From NCBI RefSeq assembly GCF_018308945.1, contig NZ_CP070501.1:1054001-1118000 (forward strand): a DNA stretch of 64,000 nt. The letters run 5' to 3'. The stretch comes from Agrococcus sp. Marseille-Q4369 (GTDB lineage Bacteria; Actinomycetota; Actinomycetes; Actinomycetales; Microbacteriaceae). The notes beneath the pieces are model-generated. The model saw only the letters and a program-made list of their open reading frames with translations. It was not told the DNA's origin and ran no database searches. How positions within the stretch are numbered: the stretch's first letter is position 1; every line of letters begins with the position of its first letter. This document shows, piece after piece, positions 17,680 to 27,249 of this stretch. The translations under genes were made by a program, and so were the position numbers.

Positions 17680-18311
17680 GCCCGAAGCAGCCCAGGATCG
17701 TCGCGGAGCTCGGCCGCCCCGAGACGCCTGAGGAGACGGCCGCGCGCAAGGCGGCCGCGTCGAGGCGGCACCGCGAGAACCAGACCTTCTCGAACCTCCT
17801 CGTCGCGATCGCCGCGTGCCTCGGCGTCGTGCTCGTCATGGTGCTCGTCGTGCTGCGGCCATCGCCGCCGCCCCGCGAGCCCGTCGACGTCGCCGCCGCT
17901 GCCGCCTCGGCCGAGGCGAGCGTCGGTGCGACGCTCATCGCGCCGGTGCTGCCGGAGGGCTTCGACTCGAACGCGGCCGAGATCCGCGTCGGCGCCGACG
18001 GCGTCACGACCTGGTATGCCGGCTACGTGACGCCCGCCGAGCAGTTCGTCTCGTTCACGCAGGCGCTCGACGCCAATCCGACGTGGCTGCTCACCGCGAC
18101 CGACGGTGCCCCGCAGACGGGCGAGCGCACGGTCGGCGGGCTCACGTGGACCGAGCACGACCAGCGCGACGCCGACGACCCAGGGAACTTCGCGTTCGTG
18201 CTCACGACCGAGCACGACGCATCCACCGTCGTCATCGCCGGCACCGCCGCCGACGACGAGATCCAGGCGTTCGCCGAGGCTGTGAGCGCTTCGCTCACGG
18301 CCGGCGAGTGA
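17676..18311 (+). CDS. DUF4245 domain protein, single membrane anchor
   Basis: 211 residues: a cytoplasmic N-terminus, one hydrophobic helix (about 48-67, '[20 protein letters not shown]'), then an extracytoplasmic domain of the DUF4245 type ('GWxLTATD'-like '[14 protein letters not shown]'). The function is unknown. The family is conserved beside xseB, fumC and glpX in Actinobacteria, and here it lies between xseB and fumC. It starts with ATGA overlapping the xseB stop. Confidence 0.85.
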   Translation: MSPKQPRIVAELGRPETPEETAARKAAASRRHRENQTFSNLLVAIAACLGVVLVMVLVVLRPSPPPREPVDVAAAAASAEASVGATLIAPVLPEGFDSNAAEIRVGADGVTTWYAGYVTPAEQFVSFTQALDANPTWLLTATDGAPQTGERTVGGLTWTEHDQRDADDPGNFAFVLTTEHDASTVVIAGTAADDEIQAFAEAVSASLTAGE

Positions 18312-18360
18312 CGCGAGAACCGAGCCCGGCAGGGCGAACCCGAGTGAGAGGCACAGCGCA

Positions 18361-19764
18361 GTGAACGACGTCGAGTACCGGATCGAGCACGACACGATGG
18401 GCGAGGTGCGGGTGCCGAAGCACGCGCTCTACGCCGCGCAGACGCAGCGCGCGGTCGAGAACTTCCCCATCTCGGGCTCGGGGCTGGAGCCCGCCCAGAT
18501 CGTCGCGCTCGCGCGCATCAAGCGCGCCGCCGCGATCGCGAACCGCGACCTCGGGATCCTCGAGGCCTCGATCGCCGATGCGATCGTCGCGGCGGCCGAC
18601 GAGGTCATCGGCGGCGCGCACCACGACCAGTTCCCGGTCGACACCTACCAGACGGGCTCCGGCACCTCCTCCAACATGAACATGAACGAGGTGCTCGCGA
18701 ACCTCGCGTCGAAGCACCGCGGCGAGGGCGTGCACCCGAACGACCACGTCAACGCGTCGCAGTCGTCGAACGACGTCTTCCCGACCTCGGTGCACATCGC
18801 CGTCACCGGCGCGCTCGTCGAGCAGGCGATCCCCGCGCTCGAGCACCTCGCCGAGGCGCTCGAGGAGAAGGCTGCGCTGTGGGCCGACGCCGTCAAGCCC
18901 GGCCGCACGCACCTCATGGACGCGACGCCCGTCACGCTCGGCCAGGAGTTCGGCGGCTACGCCGCGCAGATCCGCTACGGCATCGAGCGCATCGAGGCGG
19001 CGCTCCCCCGCGTCGCCGAGGTGCCGCAGGGCGGCACGGCCGTCGGCACCGGCATCAACACGCCGCTCGGCTTCCCCGAGAAGGTCATCGCCGAGATCGC
19101 CGCCTCGAGCGGGCTGCCGATCACCGAGGCTCGCAACCACTTCGAGGCGCAGGCGAACCGCGACGGCCTCGTCGAGGCATCCGGCGCCCTCCGCACGATC
19201 GCGGTCTCGCTCACGAAGATCAACAACGACCTGCGATGGATGGGCTCGGGCCCCAACACGGGCCTCGGCGAGGTCGCGATCCCTGACCTGCAGCCGGGCT
19301 CGTCGATCATGCCGGGCAAGGTCAACCCCGTCGTGCCGGAGGCCGTGCTCATGGTCGCCTCGCGCGTCATCGGCAACGACGCGACGATCGCGTGGGCAGG
19401 CGCGTCGGGCTCGTTCGAGCTCAACGTGCAGATCCCGGTGATGGGCACGGCGCTGCTCGAGTCGATCCGGCTGCTCTCGAACGCCTCGCGCGTGCTCGCC
19501 GACAAGACGATCGCGGGCCTCGAGGCGAACCTCGAGCGCGCCGCCGCGCTCGCGGGCATGAGCCCGTCGATCGTCACGCCGCTCAACCGCCTCATCGGCT
19601 ACGAGGCCGCCGCGAAGATCGCGAAGCACTCGGTCAAGGAGGGCATCACGGTGCGCGAGGCGGTCATCGACCTCGGCTACGTCGAGCGCGGCGAGCTCAC
19701 CGAGGCCGACCTCGACAAGGCGCTCGACCTGCTCTCGATGACGCACCCGGGCGTCGCGAAGTAG
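18361..19764 (+). CDS. fumC: Fumarate hydratase class II
   Basis: Iron-independent fumarase of the citric acid cycle, converting fumarate to L-malate; a cytoplasmic tetramer. 467 residues. '[14 protein letters not shown]' and the loop '[11 protein letters not shown]' with the catalytic Ser are clear. The GTG start at 18361 follows GAGAGGCACAGCGCA. It is the last rightward gene of the xseB-DUF4245-fumC unit and is followed by a 19-bp inverted repeat. Confidence 0.96.
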   Translation: MNDVEYRIEHDTMGEVRVPKHALYAAQTQRAVENFPISGSGLEPAQIVALARIKRAAAIANRDLGILEASIADAIVAAADEVIGGAHHDQFPVDTYQTGSGTSSNMNMNEVLANLASKHRGEGVHPNDHVNASQSSNDVFPTSVHIAVTGALVEQAIPALEHLAEALEEKAALWADAVKPGRTHLMDATPVTLGQEFGGYAAQIRYGIERIEAALPRVAEVPQGGTAVGTGINTPLGFPEKVIAEIAASSGLPITEARNHFEAQANRDGLVEASGALRTIAVSLTKINNDLRWMGSGPNTGLGEVAIPDLQPGSSIMPGKVNPVVPEAVLMVASRVIGNDATIAWAGASGSFELNVQIPVMGTALLESIRLLSNASRVLADKTIAGLEANLERAAALAGMSPSIVTPLNRLIGYEAAAKIAKHSVKEGITVREAVIDLGYVERGELTEADLDKALDLLSMTHPGVAK

Positions 19765-19777
19765 CCCACCCGGTCAC

Positions 19778-19834
19778 CGAACTTCCCCGAACCGCGCGGT
19801 TCGAGCCTCGAGACCCGCGGTTCGGGGAAGTTCG
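19778..19834. terminator. 19-bp perfect inverted repeat between fumC and M20 gene
   Basis: Arms 19778-19796 and 19816-19834 (CGAACTTCCCCGAACCGCG and complement) with a 19-base spacer, between two convergent genes. It probably terminates both; there is no T-run. Confidence 0.7.
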
Positions 19835-19854
19835 CCGTTGCGGGGGCGGTGGGG

Positions 19855-21420
19855 CTACCAGCGGCGAGCGTCGCCCGCGCCGGCGTAGTCGGGCCAGGGC
19901 AGCTCGATCGGCGGCTCGAAGTCGGCGGGCAGGAGCGGCGGCATCGGTTCGGCCGCGACGCGCTCCTCGAACTCGGCCTTCGCCGCCGCGAGCAGCTCGG
20001 GTCGCGTCAGGAGGTCGAGGAAGGTGCCGGCGACCGTCTTGCCGGCGGTCACGATCGTCGGCGCGATCGTCGCGGGGATGCCGCCGAGCGCGTTCATGAC
20101 CCACGCGGGGTACGGGCCCGCGCCCTCGACGGGCTGCAGCGCGGGCCGGGAGACGTAGAAGCGCACGAGCGGCGCGTAGTGCGACATCTCGACGTAGTCG
20201 TCGCTCGTCCAGTTGCGCTGCCACGCCGGCATGTGCTCGCGGAGCAGCCGCTCCGCCTCCTGCGGCGCGATGAGCCGCTCGGTCTCGGCGAGGAACGGCC
20301 GCTCGCTCGGCTCGAGGCCGAGGCTCCGCTGGATCTCCTGCGCGACCTCGATCGCCTCGGCGCCGTAGCTCGGCGCGCCGACCTCCTCGAGGTTGGCGTA
20401 GAGCACCTCGGCCATCGCGTGGTTCGTGCGGCCCGGGCGGCTGCGCGCGACCCAGCGCTCCTCGACCTCGCAGTGGCCCATCATCGCCGCGGCCTGCGCG
20501 TTGCGGTCGAGCACGGCGAGGATGTGCTCCGCCATCTCGACGTCGGGCGTGCGCCACGAGAGCTGCAGGCGGGCGACGCGCTGCGGCAGGTTGTCGGCGG
20601 TCGCCTGGCCGTCCGTGAGGATCGCGTCGGAGAAGCTCCAGCCGCCCGTCGCGGGCAGCATCGAGTCGAGCATCGTGCGCGAGGCGGTGTACATCTGCAT
20701 GAGCGCGACGTTCGCGCCCGGCGCCCGCGCCGCGGAGTGCGAGGCGGGGATGGGCGAGTTCGGATCGGCGCTCGAGCGCTGCCACGACTCGGGGTGGTCG
20801 CACACGAAGGAGTAGACCTTCGAGTAGTACGCGCCGCACTGCGTGTCCCACCGCGCGGTGTTGCACAGCGGCAGCATGTAGAAGGGGTGGAACGAGACGA
20901 TGGCGTCGGCGTCGTCGTAGTAGCCGCGCAGGCCGTGCACGACCTTCGAGCCGTGCATCTTCTCGGCGGGCTCGCCCGTGTAGTGGAGCGTGCCGCCGAT
21001 GCCGTGCTGCTGCATCGCGTGCTTCGTCGCGAGCACGCCGGCGAGGGTCGAGATGCCGAGCGCCGAGTGCGGGTCGGTGTGGCCCGGCGCGAACCGCGAG
21101 AGGCCCTCGCGCGGCTCCTCGCTCGTCGAGGCCGCCTGGCTGTTGCCCGGCACGGCGTCGTACTCCGCGTAGGTGAGGAGCGTCGGGCCGTCGCCGTTCG
21201 ACCAGCGGGCGCTGAAGGCGGTCGGCATGCCGGCCGAGCCGTCCTCGACCTCGAAGCCCTCGGCCCGGAGCAGCTCGACGTACCAGCGCTGCGAGCGGTA
21301 CTCGCGCCACGCGGGCTCCGCGAGCTCCCAGATGCGGGTGTGCCACGCGGTGAGCTGCTCGAGGTGCTCGTCGATCCACGCCTGCGCGGTCGCCTTCGCC
21401 TCGGCGGTCAGCTGCGTCAT
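19855..21420 (-). CDS. M20 amidohydrolase, AbgB-like
   Basis: 521-residue zinc amidohydrolase resembling p-aminobenzoyl-glutamate hydrolase subunit B and related M20D enzymes: 'EYDAVPGNSQA', 'GHTDPHSALGIST' (metal region) and 'GEPAEKMHGSKVVHGL'. The long C-terminal part reads 'SDDYVEMSHYAPLVRFYV'. It is last in a four-gene operon; its ATG overlaps the ThDP enzyme stop by 4 bases. It probably cleaves an amide in the compound imported by the operon's MFS transporter. The substrate is unknown. Confidence 0.82.
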   Translation of the reverse strand: MTQLTAEAKATAQAWIDEHLEQLTAWHTRIWELAEPAWREYRSQRWYVELLRAEGFEVEDGSAGMPTAFSARWSNGDGPTLLTYAEYDAVPGNSQAASTSEEPREGLSRFAPGHTDPHSALGISTLAGVLATKHAMQQHGIGGTLHYTGEPAEKMHGSKVVHGLRGYYDDADAIVSFHPFYMLPLCNTARWDTQCGAYYSKVYSFVCDHPESWQRSSADPNSPIPASHSAARAPGANVALMQMYTASRTMLDSMLPATGGWSFSDAILTDGQATADNLPQRVARLQLSWRTPDVEMAEHILAVLDRNAQAAAMMGHCEVEERWVARSRPGRTNHAMAEVLYANLEEVGAPSYGAEAIEVAQEIQRSLGLEPSERPFLAETERLIAPQEAERLLREHMPAWQRNWTSDDYVEMSHYAPLVRFYVSRPALQPVEGAGPYPAWVMNALGGIPATIAPTIVTAGKTVAGTFLDLLTRPELLAAAKAEFEERVAAEPMPPLLPADFEPPIELPWPDYAGAGDARRW

Positions 21421-23042
21421 TCCGTCTCCCCTGCGATGTCGGCCGGACCGGCGTCGAACCCTGCCTGCTCGATGTGGATGAGCTGCAGCCCGCCCGCGGC
21501 GACGGCCGCGTCGACGGCCTCGCCGAGCCCCGCAGCGTCGGTGACCCGACGGCCCGTGCCGCCGAACGCATCCGCGAGCCTCGCCCAGTCGGGCTGCGCG
21601 AGGTCGACGCCGACGGGCGCGATGCCCGCGTCGAGCTCGTTCTGCTTGATCTCGGCGTAGCCGCCGTTGTCGACGACGATGACCGTGACGTCGAGCCGCT
21701 GCTCGACGATCGTCATGAGCTCCTGCACCGAGAACATGAGGGCACCGTCGCCGACGACCGCGAAGGTCGGCCGCTCGGGGCTCGCGACGCGGGCGCCGAG
21801 CGCGGCGGGGAGGCCGTAGCCGAGCGTCGCGTAGGTCGCCATGTAGAGCGCGGTGCCGGGCTCGCGCACGCGCAGCGCGTTGACGAGGCCCCAGTAGGCG
21901 ATCTGCGAGGAGTCGGTCGCGACGATCGCGTCGGCGGGGAGCGCCGCGGCGATCGCCTCGGCGATCGCGGCGTTCTCGGGCGAGAGCTCGGCCGACTCGG
22001 CGCGCACGCGCTCGAGCGTCGCCGCGACCTCCGCGGCCGCGTCGCGCGGCTCGCCCTCGCCGAGCTCGGCGACGAGGGCCGCGAGCACGGCGCGCGCGTC
22101 GCCGACGAGGCCGACCTCGGCCTCCTGGTTGCGCTGCAGCTGCGACTCGAGCACGTCGACGCGGATGACGCGCCCGCGCGCCTCGAGCCGGTCGACCCAC
22201 AGCTCGGCCTCGCCGAGCTTCGAGCCGACGACGAGCAGCACGTCGGCGTCGCGGGCCCGGTCGCGGGCCGCGGCGAGGCGGAGGTTCGCACCGAGCGAGA
22301 GCTCGTGGTGCTCGTCGAGCACACCCTTGCCGTTGAGCGTCGTCACGACGGGTGCGCCGAGCCGCTCGGCGAGGGTGCGCAGCTCGTCGCGCGCGCCGCG
22401 CGAGCCGCCGCCCGCGAGGATGACGGGATCGGCCGCGCCGCGCAGCAGCGCGGCGGCGGCCGCGACGAGGCCCGCGTCGACCGCGGGGAGGGGCGCGGGC
22501 TCGCGCGCCGCGAGGTCGCTCTCGGGCAGCCCGGCTTCCTCCGAGAGCAGGTCGAGCGGCAGCTCGAGGTAGACGGGCCGGGGCCGGCCGGTCGCGAAGC
22601 GCGCGAACGCGTCGTGCACCGCCTCGACGGCCTCGGCTGCCGACTGGGCGCGGCTGGCCCGCTCGACGATCGCGCTCGCAGCGCCGAGCTGGTCCTTCGT
22701 CTCGTGCAGCGTGCCCGCGTCGGCGAACTCGCGGCCGCGCTCGGGGCCGGGCGCGAGGAGGATCATCGGGCGCGACTCGGCGAACGCCGTGCCGGCGGCC
22801 GAGAGCGCGTTCAGCAGCCCCGGTCCGCTCGTCGTGATGACGACGCCGGGAAGCCCCGTGCGCTGCGACCAGCCGTCGGCCGCGTAGCCCGCGCCCTGCT
22901 CGTGCCTCGTCGTGACGGGGCGGATGCCGAGCTCGGCGAGCGGCCGGTAGAGCTCGAGGTTGTGCGTGCCGGGGATGCCGAAGACGGTGTCGACGCCGTA
23001 GGCGCGCAACGTCGCCATGACGGCGTGGCCGACCGTGCTCAC
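21417..23042 (-). CDS. Thiamine-diphosphate enzyme, acetolactate synthase-like
   Basis: 541 residues with the three domains of 2-oxoacid decarboxylases and acetolactate synthases. The catalytic Glu is in 'TTRHEQGAGYAADG' (N-terminal domain), and ThDP/Mg binding is in the C-terminal 'GDGALMFSVQELM' through 'VVDNGGY'. No ilvN-like regulatory subunit or ilvC follows, so a catabolic 2-oxoacid decarboxylase or lyase fits better than branched-chain synthesis. The GTG at 23042 overlaps the amidohydrolase stop by 4 bases. Confidence 0.8.
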   Translation of the reverse strand: MSTVGHAVMATLRAYGVDTVFGIPGTHNLELYRPLAELGIRPVTTRHEQGAGYAADGWSQRTGLPGVVITTSGPGLLNALSAAGTAFAESRPMILLAPGPERGREFADAGTLHETKDQLGAASAIVERASRAQSAAEAVEAVHDAFARFATGRPRPVYLELPLDLLSEEAGLPESDLAAREPAPLPAVDAGLVAAAAALLRGAADPVILAGGGSRGARDELRTLAERLGAPVVTTLNGKGVLDEHHELSLGANLRLAAARDRARDADVLLVVGSKLGEAELWVDRLEARGRVIRVDVLESQLQRNQEAEVGLVGDARAVLAALVAELGEGEPRDAAAEVAATLERVRAESAELSPENAAIAEAIAAALPADAIVATDSSQIAYWGLVNALRVREPGTALYMATYATLGYGLPAALGARVASPERPTFAVVGDGALMFSVQELMTIVEQRLDVTVIVVDNGGYAEIKQNELDAGIAPVGVDLAQPDWARLADAFGGTGRRVTDAAGLGEAVDAAVAAGGLQLIHIEQAGFDAGPADIAGETE

Positions 23043-24706
23043 GGCTGCTCCGTCGAGAACCGGACCGAGCCGTCGACCCACGTCTCGAGCACGCGGATCG
23101 CCGCGAGCTCCTCGCCCGGCACCGCGAGCGGGTCGGCGGAGAGCACCGCGAAGTCGGCGCGCTTGCCGGCCGCGAGCGAGCCGAGCTCGTGCTCGCGCCC
23201 GATCGAGACGGCGCCCTCGAGCGTGTGGGCGCGGAGCGCCGCCGCCGCGTCGATGCGCAGCGCGTCGGGACCGAGCTTCGTGCCGCGGCGCGTGACGCGC
23301 GTGACGGCCGCCTGCATCGCCTCGAGCGGCCGCGGCTCGGCGACGGGAGCGTCGGACGAGATCGTCACCGGCACCCCGGCGGCGACGAACTCGCCGAGCG
23401 GGTTGAAGCGCTCGCCGGGCGTGCCGATCGCCTGCTCGACGCCCTCGCCCCAGTTGTAGTGGTGCTGCGGCTGGTTGACGGGCCGGATGCCGAGCTCGGC
23501 CATGCGGGCGATGTCGCCCTCGGTGGGCAGGCCGCAGTGCTCGATGCGGTGGCGCGCGTCGGCGTCGGGCCGCTCGGCGAGCGCCGCCTCGAGCGCGTCG
23601 ACGACCATCGCGATCGCCGTCGGCGACTGCGCGTGCGTCGCGGTCTGCAGCCCCGCGGCGTGCGCGCGGCGCACGAGCCCCGCATACTCCTCCGGCTCGT
23701 GGTAGAGCTGCCCCGTGCGGCACGGGTCGCCCACGTAGCCCTCGGGGAAGTAGGCGGTCCAGCCGCCGAGCGTGCCGTCGGCGTAGAACTTGATGCCCGT
23801 CGCCGAGAGGAAGGCGTTGCCGAAGGGGCCGGTGATGCCGAGCTCGATCACCTGGTCGAGCAAGTGGGAGAGGAAGTACATCGAGACGCGCATCGAGAGC
23901 GCGCCGCGGTCGGCCATCTCGAGGTAGGCGGCGAGCTCGCGCTTCGACACCTGCGCGTCGCCGATCGCGGTCACGCCGCCGGCGAGGAACTCGCGCTGCA
24001 CGAGGTCGAGCTGCCGCTGGTGCTCGGCCGGCTCATCGGCGAGGTGGAAGTTCGGCCCGTGGTGGCCGATCTTCACGCCGGAGAGGCCCGTGAGCACGTT
24101 GCACGCCGCATCCGAGAGCTCCCCCGTGAGCTCGCCCGATGCATCCCGGAAGAACTCGCCGCCCTCGGGGTTCGGGGTCTCGCGCGTGACGCCGTAGCGC
24201 TCGAGCGTGAAGGAGTTCACGACGCCGCCGTGCCCGGAGGCGTTCATGACGTACACCTCGCGGTCGCGGGCGACCTCGTCGAGCTCGTGCCGCGTGGGGT
24301 GGCGGCGCTCGGCGAGGTTGCGCTGCTCGTAGCCGTAGCCGCGGATCGGCACGCCGGCCGGCAGCCGCCTCGCGCCCTCGCGCAGCAGCTCGACGATCTC
24401 GGGGATCGAGCCGGCCTTCGAGGGCGACACGTCGATCCAGGTGAGGAGCTGCCCGTACATGAGCGGATGCGCGTGGGCGTCGACGAAGCCCGGCACGATC
24501 GTGGTCCCCGGCCGGTCGATGCGCTCGGCGTCCATCCCGGCCGCGGCCGCCTCGACCTCGGAGAGCTCGCCGATCGCGAGGATCCGGCCGCCGGCCGTCA
24601 GCATCGCGCGCGCCTCGGGCTGCGCGTCGTCGACGGTCAGGATGCGGTCGGCGGTGATGATCGTCGGGCGCGAGTCCCGGTCGTCGAAGGTCGCGAGGCG
24701 GCGCAC
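23039..24706 (-). CDS. Amidohydrolase, YtcJ-like
   Basis: Metal-dependent hydrolase of the amidohydrolase superfamily, 555 residues. The N-terminal 'GFVDAHAHPLMYG' holds the first metal His pair; later 'TATHAQSPTAI', 'HRIEHCGLPT' and 'TISSDAPVAEPRPLEAM' are the family signature. YtcJ-type enzymes act on amides and cyclic amides; many are uncharacterised. The GTG start is 1 base after the transporter stop. It belongs to the operon 26057-19855. Confidence 0.85.
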   Translation of the reverse strand: MRRLATFDDRDSRPTIITADRILTVDDAQPEARAMLTAGGRILAIGELSEVEAAAAGMDAERIDRPGTTIVPGFVDAHAHPLMYGQLLTWIDVSPSKAGSIPEIVELLREGARRLPAGVPIRGYGYEQRNLAERRHPTRHELDEVARDREVYVMNASGHGGVVNSFTLERYGVTRETPNPEGGEFFRDASGELTGELSDAACNVLTGLSGVKIGHHGPNFHLADEPAEHQRQLDLVQREFLAGGVTAIGDAQVSKRELAAYLEMADRGALSMRVSMYFLSHLLDQVIELGITGPFGNAFLSATGIKFYADGTLGGWTAYFPEGYVGDPCRTGQLYHEPEEYAGLVRRAHAAGLQTATHAQSPTAIAMVVDALEAALAERPDADARHRIEHCGLPTEGDIARMAELGIRPVNQPQHHYNWGEGVEQAIGTPGERFNPLGEFVAAGVPVTISSDAPVAEPRPLEAMQAAVTRVTRRGTKLGPDALRIDAAAALRAHTLEGAVSIGREHELGSLAAGKRADFAVLSADPLAVPGEELAAIRVLETWVDGSVRFSTEQP

Positions 24707-24707
24707 G

Positions 24708-26057
24708 TCACTGCTCCCTGGGGTTGCGGATGGCGGTGGTGTCGAGGCGGGGCTCGAACGACTGCGTCACGGGTGCCTCGTCCGAGTGCTGCGGCGCGAG
24801 GTAGGTCGAGACCCACGCGACGAGCCCGAGGAAGGCGTAGAGGCCGATGACGGTCCAGATGTTGCCGGTCGCGGCGAAGAGCGCGGCGGCGACGACGGGC
24901 GACAGGCCGCCCCACACCGCGGCGCCGACGCCGTACGAGAGCGACATCGAGGTGTAGCGCGACTGCGGGCGGAACATCTGCGACATGAGGGCCGACAGCG
25001 GCGCCCACGTGCCGCTCATCGTCAGGCGGATGGCCGAGACGAGCACGTAGATGAGCGCGACCTCGTGCGCGCCGATCGCGAGGATGAGCGGCACGATGAG
25101 CAGCACCGACAGGCCGATGCCCAGGTACATGAGGCGCTTGCGGCCGAACTTGTCGCCGAGGTAGGCGAGCGGCAGCGTCACGAGCGCCTCGACGAACGAC
25201 GCGACCGTCATGGCGCCGAGGATGATCGCGGCCTCGAGGCCGACCTCGGGCGACGTCGCGTAGCTCTGCACGTAGGTCGTCGCGAGGTAGTAGCCGCCCG
25301 AGGCGATGCCGACCATGCCGAAGCCGAGCAGCATCGGGTACCAGTTGTTCTTGAGGGCGAAGACGAGCGGCGTCGACTGCTGGCGCTCCTGCACCTTCTC
25401 CTCGAACACCGGCGTCTCCTCGACGCGCCAGCGCACCCACAGGCCCACGCCGATGAGCACGATGCTCGCGAGGAACGGCACGCGCCAGCCCCACGTCAGG
25501 AGCACGTCGTCGCCCATCGCGGCGAGGATCCAGAAGGCGCCGGTCGCGAGCAGCGCGCCGAGCGGGTTGCCGATCTGCGTGAAGCCGCCGTAGAAGGTCT
25601 TCCACTTCGGCGGGGCGCTCTCGACAGCCATGAGGCTCGCGCCGCCCCACTCGCCGCCGACCGCGAGGCCCTGGCAGATGCGCAGCACGATGAGCAGGAT
25701 CGGCGCGGCGATGCCGATCGTGTTGTAGTCGGGCACGAGGCCGACGAGCACGGTCGCGACGCCCATGAGCATGAGCGTGATCGTGAGCGCGGGCTTGCGG
25801 CCGAGCCGGTCGCCGACGTGGCCGAAGATGATGCCGCCGAGCGGGCGGGCGAAGAACGCCACCGCGTAGGTCGCGAAGGATGCGAGCGTGCCCATCGCGG
25901 GATCGGCGTCGGGGAAGAAGACGGTCGGGAACACGATCGCCGCGGCGGTCGCGTAGACGTAGAAGTCGTACCACTCGATCGTGGTGCCGACCGCTGCAGC
26001 GGTGCCGGACTTCAGCGCGCGGCGGTGCGTGTTGGGGTGCGCGGCGGCGGTGGTCAT
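24708..26057 (-). CDS. MFS transporter, metabolite:H+ symporter type
   Basis: 449-residue carrier with about 12 helices: 'TIEWYDFYVYATAAAIVF' (helix 1), 'RPLGGIIFGHVGDRLGRK' and 'ICQGLAVGGEWGG'. These are the marks of the shikimate/proline/benzoate-type MHS group. It is the first gene of the catabolic operon, with GGGAG before ATG 26057. It is related to, but clearly different from, the transporter at 14876. It presumably imports the substrate of the downstream amidohydrolases. Confidence 0.88.
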   Translation of the reverse strand: MTTAAAHPNTHRRALKSGTAAAVGTTIEWYDFYVYATAAAIVFPTVFFPDADPAMGTLASFATYAVAFFARPLGGIIFGHVGDRLGRKPALTITLMLMGVATVLVGLVPDYNTIGIAAPILLIVLRICQGLAVGGEWGGASLMAVESAPPKWKTFYGGFTQIGNPLGALLATGAFWILAAMGDDVLLTWGWRVPFLASIVLIGVGLWVRWRVEETPVFEEKVQERQQSTPLVFALKNNWYPMLLGFGMVGIASGGYYLATTYVQSYATSPEVGLEAAIILGAMTVASFVEALVTLPLAYLGDKFGRKRLMYLGIGLSVLLIVPLILAIGAHEVALIYVLVSAIRLTMSGTWAPLSALMSQMFRPQSRYTSMSLSYGVGAAVWGGLSPVVAAALFAATGNIWTVIGLYAFLGLVAWVSTYLAPQHSDEAPVTQSFEPRLDTTAIRNPREQ

Positions 26058-26108
26058 GAGAGCTCCCTCGCTCAGTGATGCGCCAGCACTGCGTGCGGCG
26101 ATGCGATG

Positions 26109-26114
26109 ACGATA
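26109..26114 (-). promoter_or_regulatory. Putative -10 box of the catabolic operon
   Basis: TATCGT read leftward, 52 bases before the transporter ATG; no good -35 box is visible, which is consistent with a need for an activator. Confidence 0.35.
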
Positions 26115-26189
26115 GGCCAGGCCGCGGGATGCCGCGACCCCAGATCTGCGGCGGGAGCGCCCGCCGCACCGACGATGTGCGCGCGAGCA

Positions 26190-26213
26190 GACGCATCCGA
26201 CCGAGGATGCGTC
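26190..26213. promoter_or_regulatory. Palindromic operator candidate for the Lrp/AsnC protein
   Basis: GACGCATCC (26190-26198) and GGATGCGTC (26205-26213) are exact complements around 6 bases. The site ends 4 bases before TACGAT (26217-26222), the likely -10 box of the regulator gene, so it covers the -35 region. It also lies 75 bases upstream of the transporter promoter. Confidence 0.55.
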
Positions 26214-26293
26214 ACGTACGATGGCGAGCACCGGCGATCTGCGCCGCTCGCGCCGCAGAAGCGCGGACTTCGCCACACCGATGAGGAGCGAGC

Positions 26294-27214
26294 ATGGCAG
26301 CGGAGGGCGGCAGGGACGGCAGCCGGATCGACGCGGCGCTCACGCGCGCGCTCCAGGCCGACGGCCGCGCGAGCATCAGCGAGCTCGCCGCGACGGTCGG
26401 CGCGAGCCGCGACCTCGTCTCGCAGCGGCTGCAGCGGCTGCACCGCGACGGGCTGCGCGTCGTCGCGGCGCTCGACCCCGGCGTCGTCGGGCACCACGTG
26501 CTCGTGCACACGATGCTCGCGGTCGACGGCCCCGTGCGGCCGGTCGCGCAGCTCGTCGCCGAGCTGCCCGACGCCGTCTTCGTCTCGATGACGAGCGGCG
26601 CGCTCCCGCTCGTCGTCGAGTCGCGCCACGGGAGCGTGACCGAGCTGCACGAGGCGCTCGACGGCATGCGGGGGCTGCCGACCGTGCGGCGCGTGCGCGT
26701 GACGACGTACGCGGAGGTGCTCAAGGGCTTCTTCGTCTCGAAGCGCCGCGACGAGGTCGTGCTCGACGAGCTCGACCGGGCGCTCATCGCGCAGCTGCAG
26801 CAGGACGGCCGCGCGAGCTACCGCGCGCTCGCCGACGCGGTGCACCTGTCCCCCTCGTCGGCGAGGGCGCGCGTGCACCGGCTCATCGACGCCGGCGTGC
26901 TGCGCATCTCGGCGATCCAGGCGGGCGGACCCTCCCCGAACCGGCTCGCGATCGGCATCGGCATCACCGCGATCGGCGGCACCGCGCCCATCCGCGACTA
27001 CTTGCTCGGCTCGGCTGCGATCGACTTCGCGGCTCGCTCGCACGGCGTCTTCGACTTCATCGCGACCGTCTCGGGCCCCGCCTCCGCGCCGCTGCTCGAC
27101 GTCATCGAGGAGCTGCGCAGCATCGAGCAGGTGAGCGCGCTCGAGTCGTGGAGCCACTACGACGTCATCAAGGAGGACTACGCGCGCACCCTCGGCCGCA
27201 TCCTCGCGCGCTGA
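26294..27214 (+). CDS. Lrp/AsnC-type regulator with two DNA-binding domains
   Basis: 306 residues, twice the usual size. Two AsnC helix-turn-helix units occur at residues about 10-60 ('LQADGRASISELAATVGASR') and 160-210 ('LQQDGRASYRALADAVHLSP'), each followed by an effector-binding type domain. The ATG has GAGGAG 6 bases before it. It is divergent from the MFS/amidohydrolase/ThDP/M20 operon with 236 bases between them, so it almost certainly controls that operon and itself, sensing the substrate or an amino acid product. Confidence 0.88.
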   Translation: MAAEGGRDGSRIDAALTRALQADGRASISELAATVGASRDLVSQRLQRLHRDGLRVVAALDPGVVGHHVLVHTMLAVDGPVRPVAQLVAELPDAVFVSMTSGALPLVVESRHGSVTELHEALDGMRGLPTVRRVRVTTYAEVLKGFFVSKRRDEVVLDELDRALIAQLQQDGRASYRALADAVHLSPSSARARVHRLIDAGVLRISAIQAGGPSPNRLAIGIGITAIGGTAPIRDYLLGSAAIDFAARSHGVFDFIATVSGPASAPLLDVIEELRSIEQVSALESWSHYDVIKEDYARTLGRILAR

Positions 27215-27237
27215 CGCGACGCAGGCCGACACGGACG

Positions 27238-27243
27238 TAGGGT
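27238..27243 (+). promoter_or_regulatory. -10 box of leaderless prolyl oligopeptidase mRNA
   Basis: TAGGGT followed by 6 bases and ATG 27250. Confidence 0.5.
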
Positions 27244-27249
27244 GGCCGG

